Shown here piece after piece: positions 50,997 through 58,706 of a DNA stretch of 64,000 nucleotides. Where the stretch lies: assembly GCA_001464695.1 (NCBI GenBank), contig LNDQ01000091.1, forward strand, positions 1 to 64,000, given 5' to 3'. Source of the DNA: Betaproteobacteria bacterium Ga0077523 (GTDB lineage Bacteria > Pseudomonadota > Gammaproteobacteria > Burkholderiales > Ga0077523). Each line of letters begins with the position of its first letter. The first letter of the stretch is position 1. The notes below the pieces were generated by a model, which saw nothing but the letters and a program-made list of their open reading frames with translations, was not told the DNA's origin and ran no database searches. A program made the translations under genes and the position numbers.

Positions 50997-51635
50997 TCAT
51001 TTCTTGGGGGCATCCTTGTTGGCGAGCGCCTCGGACATCCCGGCCAGGAAGCCGCTCGCCACCTGGGCGAACCGCTCGCTCATCTTGCGCGCCGCATCGA
51101 AACTGGCAGCGGTGCTCTCGCCCGCCGTGTTCGCGACGCGGCTCGAGAACTCGCCCATGATCCTGGCGACCGCCGCCCCGGTGTCGGTGCCGGTTCGGGT
51201 GGCGTGCGCCGCGAGTTCCTGCATCTCCTTCTTCACCTGGCCGCCGGTGCGTTCGGCCGCCTTGGCCATGCTGCCGAGGAGATCCTTCTCCATGGTCTTC
51301 AAGTTCTCGAGGGTGGCCTTGAGTTCGGTATCGTTGAACTCCTTCGTCTTCGACGTGAGCTCCGAGAGTGCCAACTGGGTCGCGTGCGCGGACTTCGTGA
51401 AGGCCTCGTCCAGCCCCGCGAAGGCCTGCGACAGCGCCTGCCGCATGTCGGTACCGTGCTTCTCAGCGCCCACGGTGATGCCATCGGCCATCTGCGACAT
51501 CACCTCACGCATGCCGGTAAAGTCGAAGCGATGATCGCGAATCGCGGCGAGCGTCATGTCACGCACCTTCGCACGGATGTCGACACCGTCGGCGACCGAC
51601 TTCGCGGCGCCGGACTTGAGATCGTCTTTGCTCAT
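50997..51635 (-). CDS. DUF6781-like helical protein
   Basis: A 212-residue, entirely helical and highly charged protein (for example IRAKVRDMTLAAIRDHRFDF, MADGITVGAEKHGTDMRQAL, ALSELTSKTKEFNDTELK). The pattern agrees with DUF6781 and loosely with phasin-like apolipoproteins. Phasins coat PHA granules, and a PHB depolymerase-like gene lies directly upstream, so a storage-granule role is possible but unproven. The ATG at 51635 has GAGGAGG upstream. Confidence 0.75.
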   Translation of the reverse strand: MSKDDLKSGAAKSVADGVDIRAKVRDMTLAAIRDHRFDFTGMREVMSQMADGITVGAEKHGTDMRQALSQAFAGLDEAFTKSAHATQLALSELTSKTKEFNDTELKATLENLKTMEKDLLGSMAKAAERTGGQVKKEMQELAAHATRTGTDTGAAVARIMGEFSSRVANTAGESTAASFDAARKMSERFAQVASGFLAGMSEALANKDAPKK

Positions 51636-51715
51636 GCTGGCCTCCTCGCTGCACGTCGATGGGGATGCGACCGAAGCATTATCCTCCCGGGCGCGGCGGT
51701 CGCAATTGACCTCGG

Positions 51716-53158
51716 TCAAGGACACGGGCCGACCGAAAATCCCCCCGGAATGCGATGGAGTTGCGTGGTGGCGAAAATGTTCCACCAACCCATCGGCTGA
51801 TTCGAACCAAGCGCGTAGGTGAGGCCCCAGAGCACATAGGCGCGCCCGGCACGGACGTGTGCCACGTTGTTGGTCAGCCACGGATCGCATGCCAGTGGGC
51901 GCGGTTTCGTCGTTCCATCCAGGCGCCCTTCCGCGATCACCTGACCCGCCGCGCCCAGCGCACGCCACATCAGCACGTTGCGAGTCGCCGGAGGCAGTCC
52001 GTCGACGGCCGCCGCTGCCTGCGGGCCCGGCACACCGATGGTGCGGCCGGCGACCGCCAGTTCATGGCGCGCCGCGCCCGCAACGGGGCTCCAGGCGACC
52101 GCCAGCGTCGTCGACGATGCGTCGATCACCGTCGGCCCCAGGGGCAGGACCGGTGCGGTACCCGCCTGAGCCGAGCCGCTCGCCACGCGATCCACCATGC
52201 CTCGAATCGCCGCGATCTGTGGCGCCGCCTTCGTGAGATAACCCGATCCGGTGTAACCCCACCAATCCCAGCAGCCATAGGGATTGAGCGGCATGCCCCA
52301 CGTGGCCCGTGCCTGCGGATAGATCACGATCATCCGGTTCGTCTCGGCCCATTGGTTGTAGCCGGCGTAGCGGTAGAAGGCGTCAGCGACGGACTCCGCG
52401 CTCTGGCGGCAACCGTGCAGGGCCACGTGAATGCGGCAACCGCCGGCACTCACGCATGCTTTCGGGACATACGCGTAGCCTTCGTCGGCGAGCGCCGAAG
52501 AGCGCGCGCTGCCAGCGGCAAACTCGGTCTGATCAAAGGCACGCAAACTCGCATCCGATGGATTTCCCGGCGGTGCCAGGCGGCCGTAGATGAACTGCAG
52601 CAGCGCGCCGGCCGCGTCGTAGCCGCAGGCCGCGATGAACTGCCCGCCCGTCAAGTCGCACCGGTCGCCGCGGTCCAGCGTGACCAGAGCATGGCCGGCA
52701 TTGAGATCGTTGCGATAGAAGACCTGATGCCCGGGCAGCAGGGCACGGTAGAAATCCACCAGGGCATCGGTCGCCGACTGGCGCACGACGCCATCGTTGT
52801 ATCCCGAGAACAGCCAGACGCGGGAGCGCGCCAGCGCCGTCGGCGGATCGATCCTGCCCTGGCGCGCGGCCTCCCTGGCCGCATCGACGAACGGCTTGGC
52901 CGATGGCGAGCCGTGCGAGCATTCGCCCGTCGCGCGGTCGGCATTGCCCTTGGCGCACCCCCAGAGACCACCGGCGAAGACGCCCGCGCCCTTCACGACA
53001 CTGGCGTGGGCAACGTGAAACTGCACCGCCATGTACGCTCCGGACGAGAGACCGGAGACCGAGGTTTCGCTCAGTTCGGCGGACAGTGCGGGCAGGCGAT
53101 CGGCACCCCATGCATACGGGCACAGGAGCGCAACCACGAGAGCGACGAGAGAACGCAT
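51716..53158 (-). CDS. Exported PHB depolymerase-like enzyme (type 2 catalytic domain)
   Basis: A 480-residue exported hydrolase: signal peptide to about residue 18, and a lipase box GLSSG at residues 36-40 (Ser38) early in the mature chain. FSGYNDGVVRQS probably carries the catalytic Asp, VALHGCRQS is near the His, and CWDWWGYTG also stands out. A C-terminal fibronectin-type module (about 340-420) is suggested by LPLGPTVIDASSTTLAVAWS. It would hydrolyse extracellular short-chain polyhydroxyalkanoate. A seven-codon longer start at 53179 is possible. Confidence 0.82.
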   Translation of the reverse strand: MRSLVALVVALLCPYAWGADRLPALSAELSETSVSGLSSGAYMAVQFHVAHASVVKGAGVFAGGLWGCAKGNADRATGECSHGSPSAKPFVDAAREAARQGRIDPPTALARSRVWLFSGYNDGVVRQSATDALVDFYRALLPGHQVFYRNDLNAGHALVTLDRGDRCDLTGGQFIAACGYDAAGALLQFIYGRLAPPGNPSDASLRAFDQTEFAAGSARSSALADEGYAYVPKACVSAGGCRIHVALHGCRQSAESVADAFYRYAGYNQWAETNRMIVIYPQARATWGMPLNPYGCWDWWGYTGSGYLTKAAPQIAAIRGMVDRVASGSAQAGTAPVLPLGPTVIDASSTTLAVAWSPVAGAARHELAVAGRTIGVPGPQAAAAVDGLPPATRNVLMWRALGAAGQVIAEGRLDGTTKPRPLACDPWLTNNVAHVRAGRAYVLWGLTYALGSNQPMGWWNIFATTQLHRIPGGFSVGPCP

Positions 53159-53250
53159 TGCCTCATGGTAGGGACCCAACGGTACCTAGGCAATGCGACG
53201 GGTTGGAACACCCTCCGATGCCTGATCCCTGACCTCTGAACCCTGACGCG

Positions 53251-54036
53251 CTAAGCCGCCTCTTCGAGCGACAGGTCGCCTCCGGCGACCGCGCCCACGG
53301 GATCACCCTTCCAGTGCAGCAACTCCATCCGGCCGTCCGGATGCTCGACGATGGCCGTGCAGCTGTCGACCCAGTCGCCGCAATTGATGTAGGTGATCCC
53401 GTCGATGGTCTTGAGGGCGGCGGCGTGAATGTGGCCGCAGACCACGCCGTCCAGGCCGCGCTCCTTGACCGCGTGCACGACCGATGCCTCGAAGCTGTAG
53501 ATGAACTCCAGCGCCCCCTTCACCTTACGCTTGGCATAGCCCGCCAGCGACCAGTAGCCGGAGATGCGGAACGTGCGGCGAATGAGCGACAGCAGCACGT
53601 TCACGCGCACCAGGAAGTTGTAGAGCACATCGCCCAGAACCGCGACCCAGCGGTGATAGCGCGTGACCTGGTCGAATTCGTCGCCGTGCAGCAGTACGTA
53701 GCGCTTGCCGTCGGCAGCGGTGTGCACGTACTCCTTCACGAGGTCGATGTCGCCGAACGAAGTGCCGACGTATTCGCGCAACGCTTCATCGTGATTACCG
53801 GGTACGAAGATCACCTTCACGCCATGGCGCGCCTTGCGCAGGATCTTCTGCACCACCGTGTTCTGCGCACGCGACCAGACGATGCCGCGACTCATGGACC
53901 AGAAGTCGATGATGTCGCCCACCAGGAAGAGGTACTCCGACTCGTAGTGCTTCAGGAACGAGTGGAGCTGGTCGGCCTGGCACGCCCGCGTGCCGAGGTG
54001 GATGTCCGACAGGAAGATCGACCGGACCTGTTCCAT
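53251..54036 (-). CDS. Calcineurin-like phosphoesterase, UDP-2,3-diacylglucosamine pyrophosphatase-like (LpxH type)
   Basis: A 261-residue metallophosphoesterase. Metal-binding motifs: FLSDIHLG (Asp11, His13), LVGDIIDFW (Asp41), PGNHDE (Asn81, His82), LLHGDEFD and VVCGHIHAA. The pattern is that of the LpxH/LpxH2 group which hydrolyses UDP-2,3-diacylglucosamine in lipid A synthesis, although LpxH homologues outside the lpx cluster can have other substrates. ATG at 54036; an extended frame to 54075 has no ribosome site. Confidence 0.85.
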   Translation of the reverse strand: MEQVRSIFLSDIHLGTRACQADQLHSFLKHYESEYLFLVGDIIDFWSMSRGIVWSRAQNTVVQKILRKARHGVKVIFVPGNHDEALREYVGTSFGDIDLVKEYVHTAADGKRYVLLHGDEFDQVTRYHRWVAVLGDVLYNFLVRVNVLLSLIRRTFRISGYWSLAGYAKRKVKGALEFIYSFEASVVHAVKERGLDGVVCGHIHAAALKTIDGITYINCGDWVDSCTAIVEHPDGRMELLHWKGDPVGAVAGGDLSLEEAA

Positions 54037-54245
54037 CACCGCTCGCGCCGCAAAACCGCTCCCGTTCTCCGGCAAATGCCGGAATCGGGATCGAGGCCGG
54101 GCGCACGCACCCGGCTGAATGGCAGGGATATCAGGTTCGTCTTCAAGGCGAGCGGTCGAGCCGCCCGACAGGTCGGGACGTTAGCGGCTGATTGTTACCG
54201 GAACATGACTCGCCGCACCTCTCCGGACGCGGCAGCCGAAGCGGC

Positions 54246-55418
54246 TCAACGAAACTCGTGCAGGGCCACGCGGTTCTTCGCGATGAAATCCCAGTCATAG
54301 GTCACACCCAGGCCCGGCCCGGTGGGTACCGTGAAACAGCCGTCGTCGCCGACCGCTTCGAGAGCGTCGCTGTAGCCGCAGGTATAGACCGGCGGGACCG
54401 CATTGGGCATGTCCGGCCCCACCAGCGCAATCTCGTAGTAGTTGCTGTTGCGCATTGCTGCCATGCAATGCCGGTGTGCAGGGCCACACGCGTGCACCTC
54501 GGCATCGACACCGAAACCTTCGGCGATGTGGGCGATCTTCATCGCGCCCGTGATGCCCATGTCGTATTCCGGATCCACGCGCAGGAAGTCGGTGGCGTTG
54601 GCGATGAGGAAATCCGCCTTGGGCTCGACGCCGCGGATGTGTTCGGTCTGCAGGATCGGCGTGCGGATCATCTCGCGCAGCTTGCGGTGAGCGTATTGCG
54701 AAACGCCGCTGTCGCGGAACGGGTCTTCGTACCAGAAAAAATTGGCGTCGTCGCACGCGCGCCCGACGTACAGCGCGTCGGCAAAGGTCCGAAGCTCGCA
54801 GGCCGGATCGATCATCAGTTCCATGGTGTCGCCCACCACTTTGCGTGCGTGCAGGACGTTCGCCGCTTCCTTGCGTTTGTCGCCTTCGTGCCAGCCGTGG
54901 ATCTTGAACGCGGTGTAACCCAGCTCGCGGCATGCGAGCGCAAAGTCGCCGAAGGCTTCCTTCGAATCCAGGCCACCGGAATGCTGGGCGTGATAGGTGC
55001 TGGCATACGCCGGCAGGCGCCACCGGTAGCCTCCCAGCAACTCGGCCACGGAAGCGCCGTACTTCTTGCCGGCCAGATCCCACAGCGCGATATCCAGCGG
55101 ACCATGCCCCATGTGATCGAACTGTCGCGACTCACGCTTGAGGTCGTCGTAGATCGCTTCGCGCTGCTCGGCTTCGCGCCCGACCAGGAACGGGGCCAGC
55201 ATGATGGTGGAGCCGAGAGCAGCCGCGGAACCGACCCAGTGGGTGACGTATTCGCCGCGCAGGCCGTTGTCGGTCATCACCGCGACCGCGTATTTGGTGA
55301 GGCGGGTCTTGGCACCCTTCACGTACTCGAGTGCGCCGACGCTGGCGGCGCGGGTCATGCCGAGGTTGGCGGCGTCGAACTGGAATACGTGGACCTCGAC
55401 CTTGGTGATGCGGCTCAT
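54246..55418 (-). CDS. Enolase-superfamily enzyme, mandelate racemase subgroup (KxH type)
   Basis: A 390-residue enzyme. Catalytic pair Lys172-Ile-His174 (AFKIHGW), metal ligands Asp204, Glu231 (WYEDP) and Glu259 (QTEHI), His309 (EVHACG) and Glu329. The KxH motif marks a different branch from the KxK and KxR enzymes at 8999 and 23628. Likely an acid-sugar dehydratase or epimerase. The start at 55418 is chosen as the family N-terminus (MSRITKVEVHVFQF); the upstream frame is Arg/Ala-rich noise. Single-gene transcript by position. Confidence 0.87.
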   Translation of the reverse strand: MSRITKVEVHVFQFDAANLGMTRAASVGALEYVKGAKTRLTKYAVAVMTDNGLRGEYVTHWVGSAAALGSTIMLAPFLVGREAEQREAIYDDLKRESRQFDHMGHGPLDIALWDLAGKKYGASVAELLGGYRWRLPAYASTYHAQHSGGLDSKEAFGDFALACRELGYTAFKIHGWHEGDKRKEAANVLHARKVVGDTMELMIDPACELRTFADALYVGRACDDANFFWYEDPFRDSGVSQYAHRKLREMIRTPILQTEHIRGVEPKADFLIANATDFLRVDPEYDMGITGAMKIAHIAEGFGVDAEVHACGPAHRHCMAAMRNSNYYEIALVGPDMPNAVPPVYTCGYSDALEAVGDDGCFTVPTGPGLGVTYDWDFIAKNRVALHEFR

Positions 55419-55507
55419 GCTTGAAGTCTCCTCACCCACTTGTTTTGAGGGGAGAAGGATAGCATTCGCCCCAAGGGCGATACCCGCCAGCGCGCGAGCC
55501 CTTGCCC

Positions 55508-55547
55508 GGAAAAAGAGCCCCGGCCGCCGCAAGCGGCTTGCCGGGGC
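55508..55547 (-). terminator. Rho-independent terminator of the exported protein gene at 55584
   Basis: GC-rich stem GCCCCGGC.../...GCCGGGGC (55517-55547) with an inner GCCGC/GCGGC continuation, followed on the minus strand by a T-run (55508-55514). It lies 36 bp beyond the stop of the 55584-56030 gene. Confidence 0.7.
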
Positions 55548-55583
55548 AGCCTCTCCAAGCAGGGAGAGGGGGGAGGAGTCGAC

Positions 55584-56030
55584 CTACTTCTTCTCTGGAT
55601 GGTTCGCGATCTGCACGGAATCGATCTGTTTTGCGATCGGGGGCTCCGAGCCGCCAGGACCGCCGCGCACAACCTTCGGGGCTTCGTGGCCGGTGATGCA
55701 TGCATCGCGAACCTGGCACGGCTTGGCGCTGGCGAAGTTGCGCGAGCCGACGGTGCGCGTCACTACGTAGACGTCATCCGGCGCGCCTCCGGTGCCCCAG
55801 CGCATTTCGCCGACATACTCCCGCGCCTTGACCGGTCCATTGTCGCGATAGTCGGCGTACTTGCCGGGGTCGGCGCTGCAGGTGTCGCGGGTGTCGCAGG
55901 AATTGCTCCAGCGCGAGGTCGGTTCGCCAGCGCCAACCGGCTGGGAAAGGCACGTGACGACGCCTATGGCGACCGCCGCGAACGACAACTGAATCGCGGA
56001 ACCGTCGAATTGCTGTGTGAACACTTTCAT
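55584..56030 (-). CDS. Small exported Cys-containing protein of unknown function
   Basis: A 148-residue exported protein. Signal-like N-terminus (to about residue 33, QPVGAGEP), then about 115 residues with four cysteines (SNSCDTRDTCS; KPCQVRDAC) that could form two disulfides. A Pro/Gly-rich C-terminal part follows. No family recognised. AGGAGG ribosome site 9 nt before the ATG. Followed by its own terminator. Confidence 0.7.
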   Translation of the reverse strand: MKVFTQQFDGSAIQLSFAAVAIGVVTCLSQPVGAGEPTSRWSNSCDTRDTCSADPGKYADYRDNGPVKAREYVGEMRWGTGGAPDDVYVVTRTVGSRNFASAKPCQVRDACITGHEAPKVVRGGPGGSEPPIAKQIDSVQIANHPEKK

Positions 56031-56289
56031 GCTGGCCTCCTGAACCTTGGCTACCCGGACGTCGTCGACCCTCGTGGGATCGCGGCGCCACGATCCCGGG
56101 TTGAGGTCGCGACACCGTCACGCAGCGCGGCTGCGCGATCCGATCGCCGAATCGCCGCCTACCTTGCTGCACGTGCCGACAGTCTGCGATCCCGGTGCTG
56201 TCCAGTCTCTTCACCAAGAGGCATAGGCCGATGCTCATATCCGCTCCGGGGCCCAAGAGCGATGACTCCGGATCGCCCCCCGATCGGGG

Positions 56290-56808
56290 TCAGCGAGTGG
56301 GGTGGCGCTTCTGGTCGACAAACTCCTGCAGATACAGTCCTGCAGGGGTCTTCGTCTTGCCGAAGCGCTCACTTGCGCGTTCGAGGATCGGGGCACTCGT
56401 TTCGCTCGGGTAGGCGGCGATCGCGGCCGCGGCGCGAATCCTGACCCGCGTTATGCGATTTGCCAGTTCCATGCTTACGTAGTCCTCTTCCGAAACAAGG
56501 GGCCCACTCACGACCAGATCCGGGTTCTCCTGGTAGAACATCGCCATTTTCCGGTATGCAGTCTCCAGGGCTGGGCGATACTGCGCCGCGATCTCCGTAT
56601 CGAGCGCCGTCAGTACCTCGTCGAAGCAAAGCGCCAGATCCTCGCTGGCAACGAGCGCATCGAGCGCAGACGAGTCGCATTCCTCGCAGTGCAGCCACGC
56701 ACGAAACGCATCGCCTACTTCCGGACGGTTCACGAAAGTGCAATCGGCTGCACCGACTTGGGTCGAAAGCATCGCAAACAGAAGCACCACCGACAAGAAG
56801 CGATTCAC
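56290..56808 (-). CDS. Exported helical protein of unknown function
   Basis: A 172-residue exported protein: signal peptide to about residue 20, then a helical domain with three cysteines near the start (ADCTFVNRP; LHCEECDSS). HEAT-like stretches follow (LALCFDEVLTALDTEIAAQY; RITRVRIRAAAAIAAYPSE). No family recognised. It lies 37 bp downstream of the metallopeptidase gene on the same strand and may be coexpressed. Confidence 0.7.
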   Translation of the reverse strand: MNRFLSVVLLFAMLSTQVGAADCTFVNRPEVGDAFRAWLHCEECDSSALDALVASEDLALCFDEVLTALDTEIAAQYRPALETAYRKMAMFYQENPDLVVSGPLVSEEDYVSMELANRITRVRIRAAAAIAAYPSETSAPILERASERFGKTKTPAGLYLQEFVDQKRHPTR

Positions 56809-56845
56809 GATCGTCTCCTCCTTGAAGCTGCATTCATGGCGGCCT

Positions 56846-57904
56846 TCACCGGCATCCGTCGGAGCTCAGGTCGATCGGCGGACAAGGGAACTCGATACCG
56901 TCGTCACACCATTCCCCCTCTTTGTTGCGACCCGATGCGATCCATGAAATCTTGCGGAAATGCATACGGATACATTGACCGAGTTCAAAACGCTCTCTCG
57001 GATCGTCGGAGAGATCGGCGTCGGGGTGCATCACGTTCTTGGTGCAACTGTCACCCGCACAGATCATATGGCCCAGCGCCAGGGCATGGCCGATCTCGTG
57101 CGCGAGGGTTTCGGCATTGGTGGATTTTGCATACACCAGGATGATCCCGCGATTCCCGTCCGGGGTAGTCAGTTCGATCCAATTCCCGCGGCGAGCCGGA
57201 TCCGCTGGATCCCTCAACACGTAGTAGACGTTCAGGCTTCCTGTTTCATATCTTCCAAGAGGCGGCTTCATCAATGCACTTGCCGTCGCTTGACCCCACT
57301 CCAGGCGATTGCCCAGATCGAGTTCCTCCTTCACCTGCAGCTTGATCTCGATGCCGCAACCCTTCCTCTCGTTCAACAACTCCACCGCTCGATTCACATC
57401 GAGGTCTACCCGGCTCTTCATCGTCCCCGCGGATGGCTGCACATCCTTCGCCATCCAGACCTTTAGTTTCAACGTTGGTCTGTTCTTCAGTGATACCCCC
57501 ATAGAGTCGCGCCCGTCGCGCCAGCCTGGCCCATCTTCGCCATCGAGAGGCATCGTATTGCTGCCTACCCCTTTCCTCACGGCAAGCGCGAATATCTGTG
57601 AGTGACCGCATGGCGCTCGTCGGGCACCCAGTTCCGGAGAAACGTCAATCGGTCCAGGCCCCATGACAGCCCGGATCTGATGGCTGCAGACGCAAGCACC
57701 ACCGGATGCTCGTTGGCGCCGACTGATCACGAGAGTCGCCTCGTCCGTTTCCGACAGTTGGGGAATCGTCACCGCATCGGTCACGTTCTGGGCATTGGAA
57801 TTCGGCATGGACAGCCCTGCGATCAACAGCGTGGCCCACTTCAACCCGGCGACGCCCATCCGATTGGCATGTCTACACTGCGCGTCCGGTGTTAGCATTT
57901 CCAT
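56846..57904 (-). CDS. Exported zinc metallopeptidase (metzincin-like)
   Basis: A 352-residue protein with HEIGHALALGH at 269-279, an extended HExxHxxGxxH zinc site with Glu270 as base, and a Met-turn candidate Met292 (NVMHP) at the spacing expected for metzincins. The N-terminus has a hydrophobic segment (WATLLIAGLSMP) after about 22 residues, so export uses a long n-region or starts at the second Met. Several cysteines suggest disulfides. AAGGA precedes the ATG at 57904. Two further exported genes follow on the same strand. Divergent from the response-regulator gene 77 bp away. Confidence 0.82.
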   Translation of the reverse strand: MEMLTPDAQCRHANRMGVAGLKWATLLIAGLSMPNSNAQNVTDAVTIPQLSETDEATLVISRRQRASGGACVCSHQIRAVMGPGPIDVSPELGARRAPCGHSQIFALAVRKGVGSNTMPLDGEDGPGWRDGRDSMGVSLKNRPTLKLKVWMAKDVQPSAGTMKSRVDLDVNRAVELLNERKGCGIEIKLQVKEELDLGNRLEWGQATASALMKPPLGRYETGSLNVYYVLRDPADPARRGNWIELTTPDGNRGIILVYAKSTNAETLAHEIGHALALGHMICAGDSCTKNVMHPDADLSDDPRERFELGQCIRMHFRKISWIASGRNKEGEWCDDGIEFPCPPIDLSSDGCR

Positions 57905-57981
57905 CTTGATTCATCCTTGATGGCGGTAAGGTTCAGGAAGTCCCGCGCGGCAGTAACGGCGGATCCAGGGGGCAATGCTCG

Positions 57982-58695
57982 ATGCGCGTGATCGCGATCG
58001 AAGATCATCGGCTGGTGTACGACGCACTCGAAGCCGTCGTTCGCCTGATCGATCCCAATTGCGAACTGCGGTTCGCAGCGACGCTCGCGGACGCCCTGGC
58101 GGCGATCGAATCCGACGGGCCGCCCGATCTCGTGCTCATGGACCTCGGCTTGCCCGATTCCCAGGGGCTCGCCACCTTGCGACGCTTCCGAGAATGTCAT
58201 TCTGATGTGCCCGTGGTCGTGATCTCCGGCACCGACGAGCAGGACGAGGGGTTCCAGGGAATCGTCTTCGACGCGATCAACGAGCATCGCGCCATGGGAT
58301 ACATCCCGAAGAGCCATGACCGTGACCGCGGGTTGACGGCCTTGCGTCATGTCCTCGCCGGTAACGTCTATCTCCCTCGCGAAGCGGTTCATCAGGCCGC
58401 CGAAAGTCGTCGCACCGCACTCAGTCGAGCCACCGATGAGCCCATCGTCGTCCACCCTGTGGAGGTCTCCGACGCATTGCGCAAACAGGGCTTCACGGAA
58501 GCCCGGGCGCGGGTGGCCCGCCTGTTGCTCGAAGGCCTGTCCAACAAGGAAATCGCCCGCAAGCTGTCGATCACCGAACACACCGTCAAAGCGCACGCCA
58601 GCCATATCTTCGAGACATTGAACGTGAAAACCCGGTTGCAGGCAGTGGTCAGACTGGAACGCCTGATGAGCGAGGTGACGCGATCCCGAAGTTGA
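57982..58695 (+). CDS. Orphan NarL/LuxR-family response regulator
   Basis: A 237-residue regulator: receiver domain with phospho-acceptor Asp54 (VLMDLGLPDSQG), acidic pair in IEDHR, Ser82 and Lys110 (YIPKS). A LuxR-type helix-turn-helix follows (about 170-230, LLEGLSNKEIARKLSITEHT and VKAHASHIFETLNV). No histidine kinase is adjacent, so the partner is elsewhere. Divergent from the exported metallopeptidase, it may control that cluster. The start codon has GATGCG rather than a strong ribosome site nearby. Confidence 0.9.
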   Translation: MRVIAIEDHRLVYDALEAVVRLIDPNCELRFAATLADALAAIESDGPPDLVLMDLGLPDSQGLATLRRFRECHSDVPVVVISGTDEQDEGFQGIVFDAINEHRAMGYIPKSHDRDRGLTALRHVLAGNVYLPREAVHQAAESRRTALSRATDEPIVVHPVEVSDALRKQGFTEARARVARLLLEGLSNKEIARKLSITEHTVKAHASHIFETLNVKTRLQAVVRLERLMSEVTRSRS

Positions 58696-58706
58696 TTGCG
58701 GGCGAC

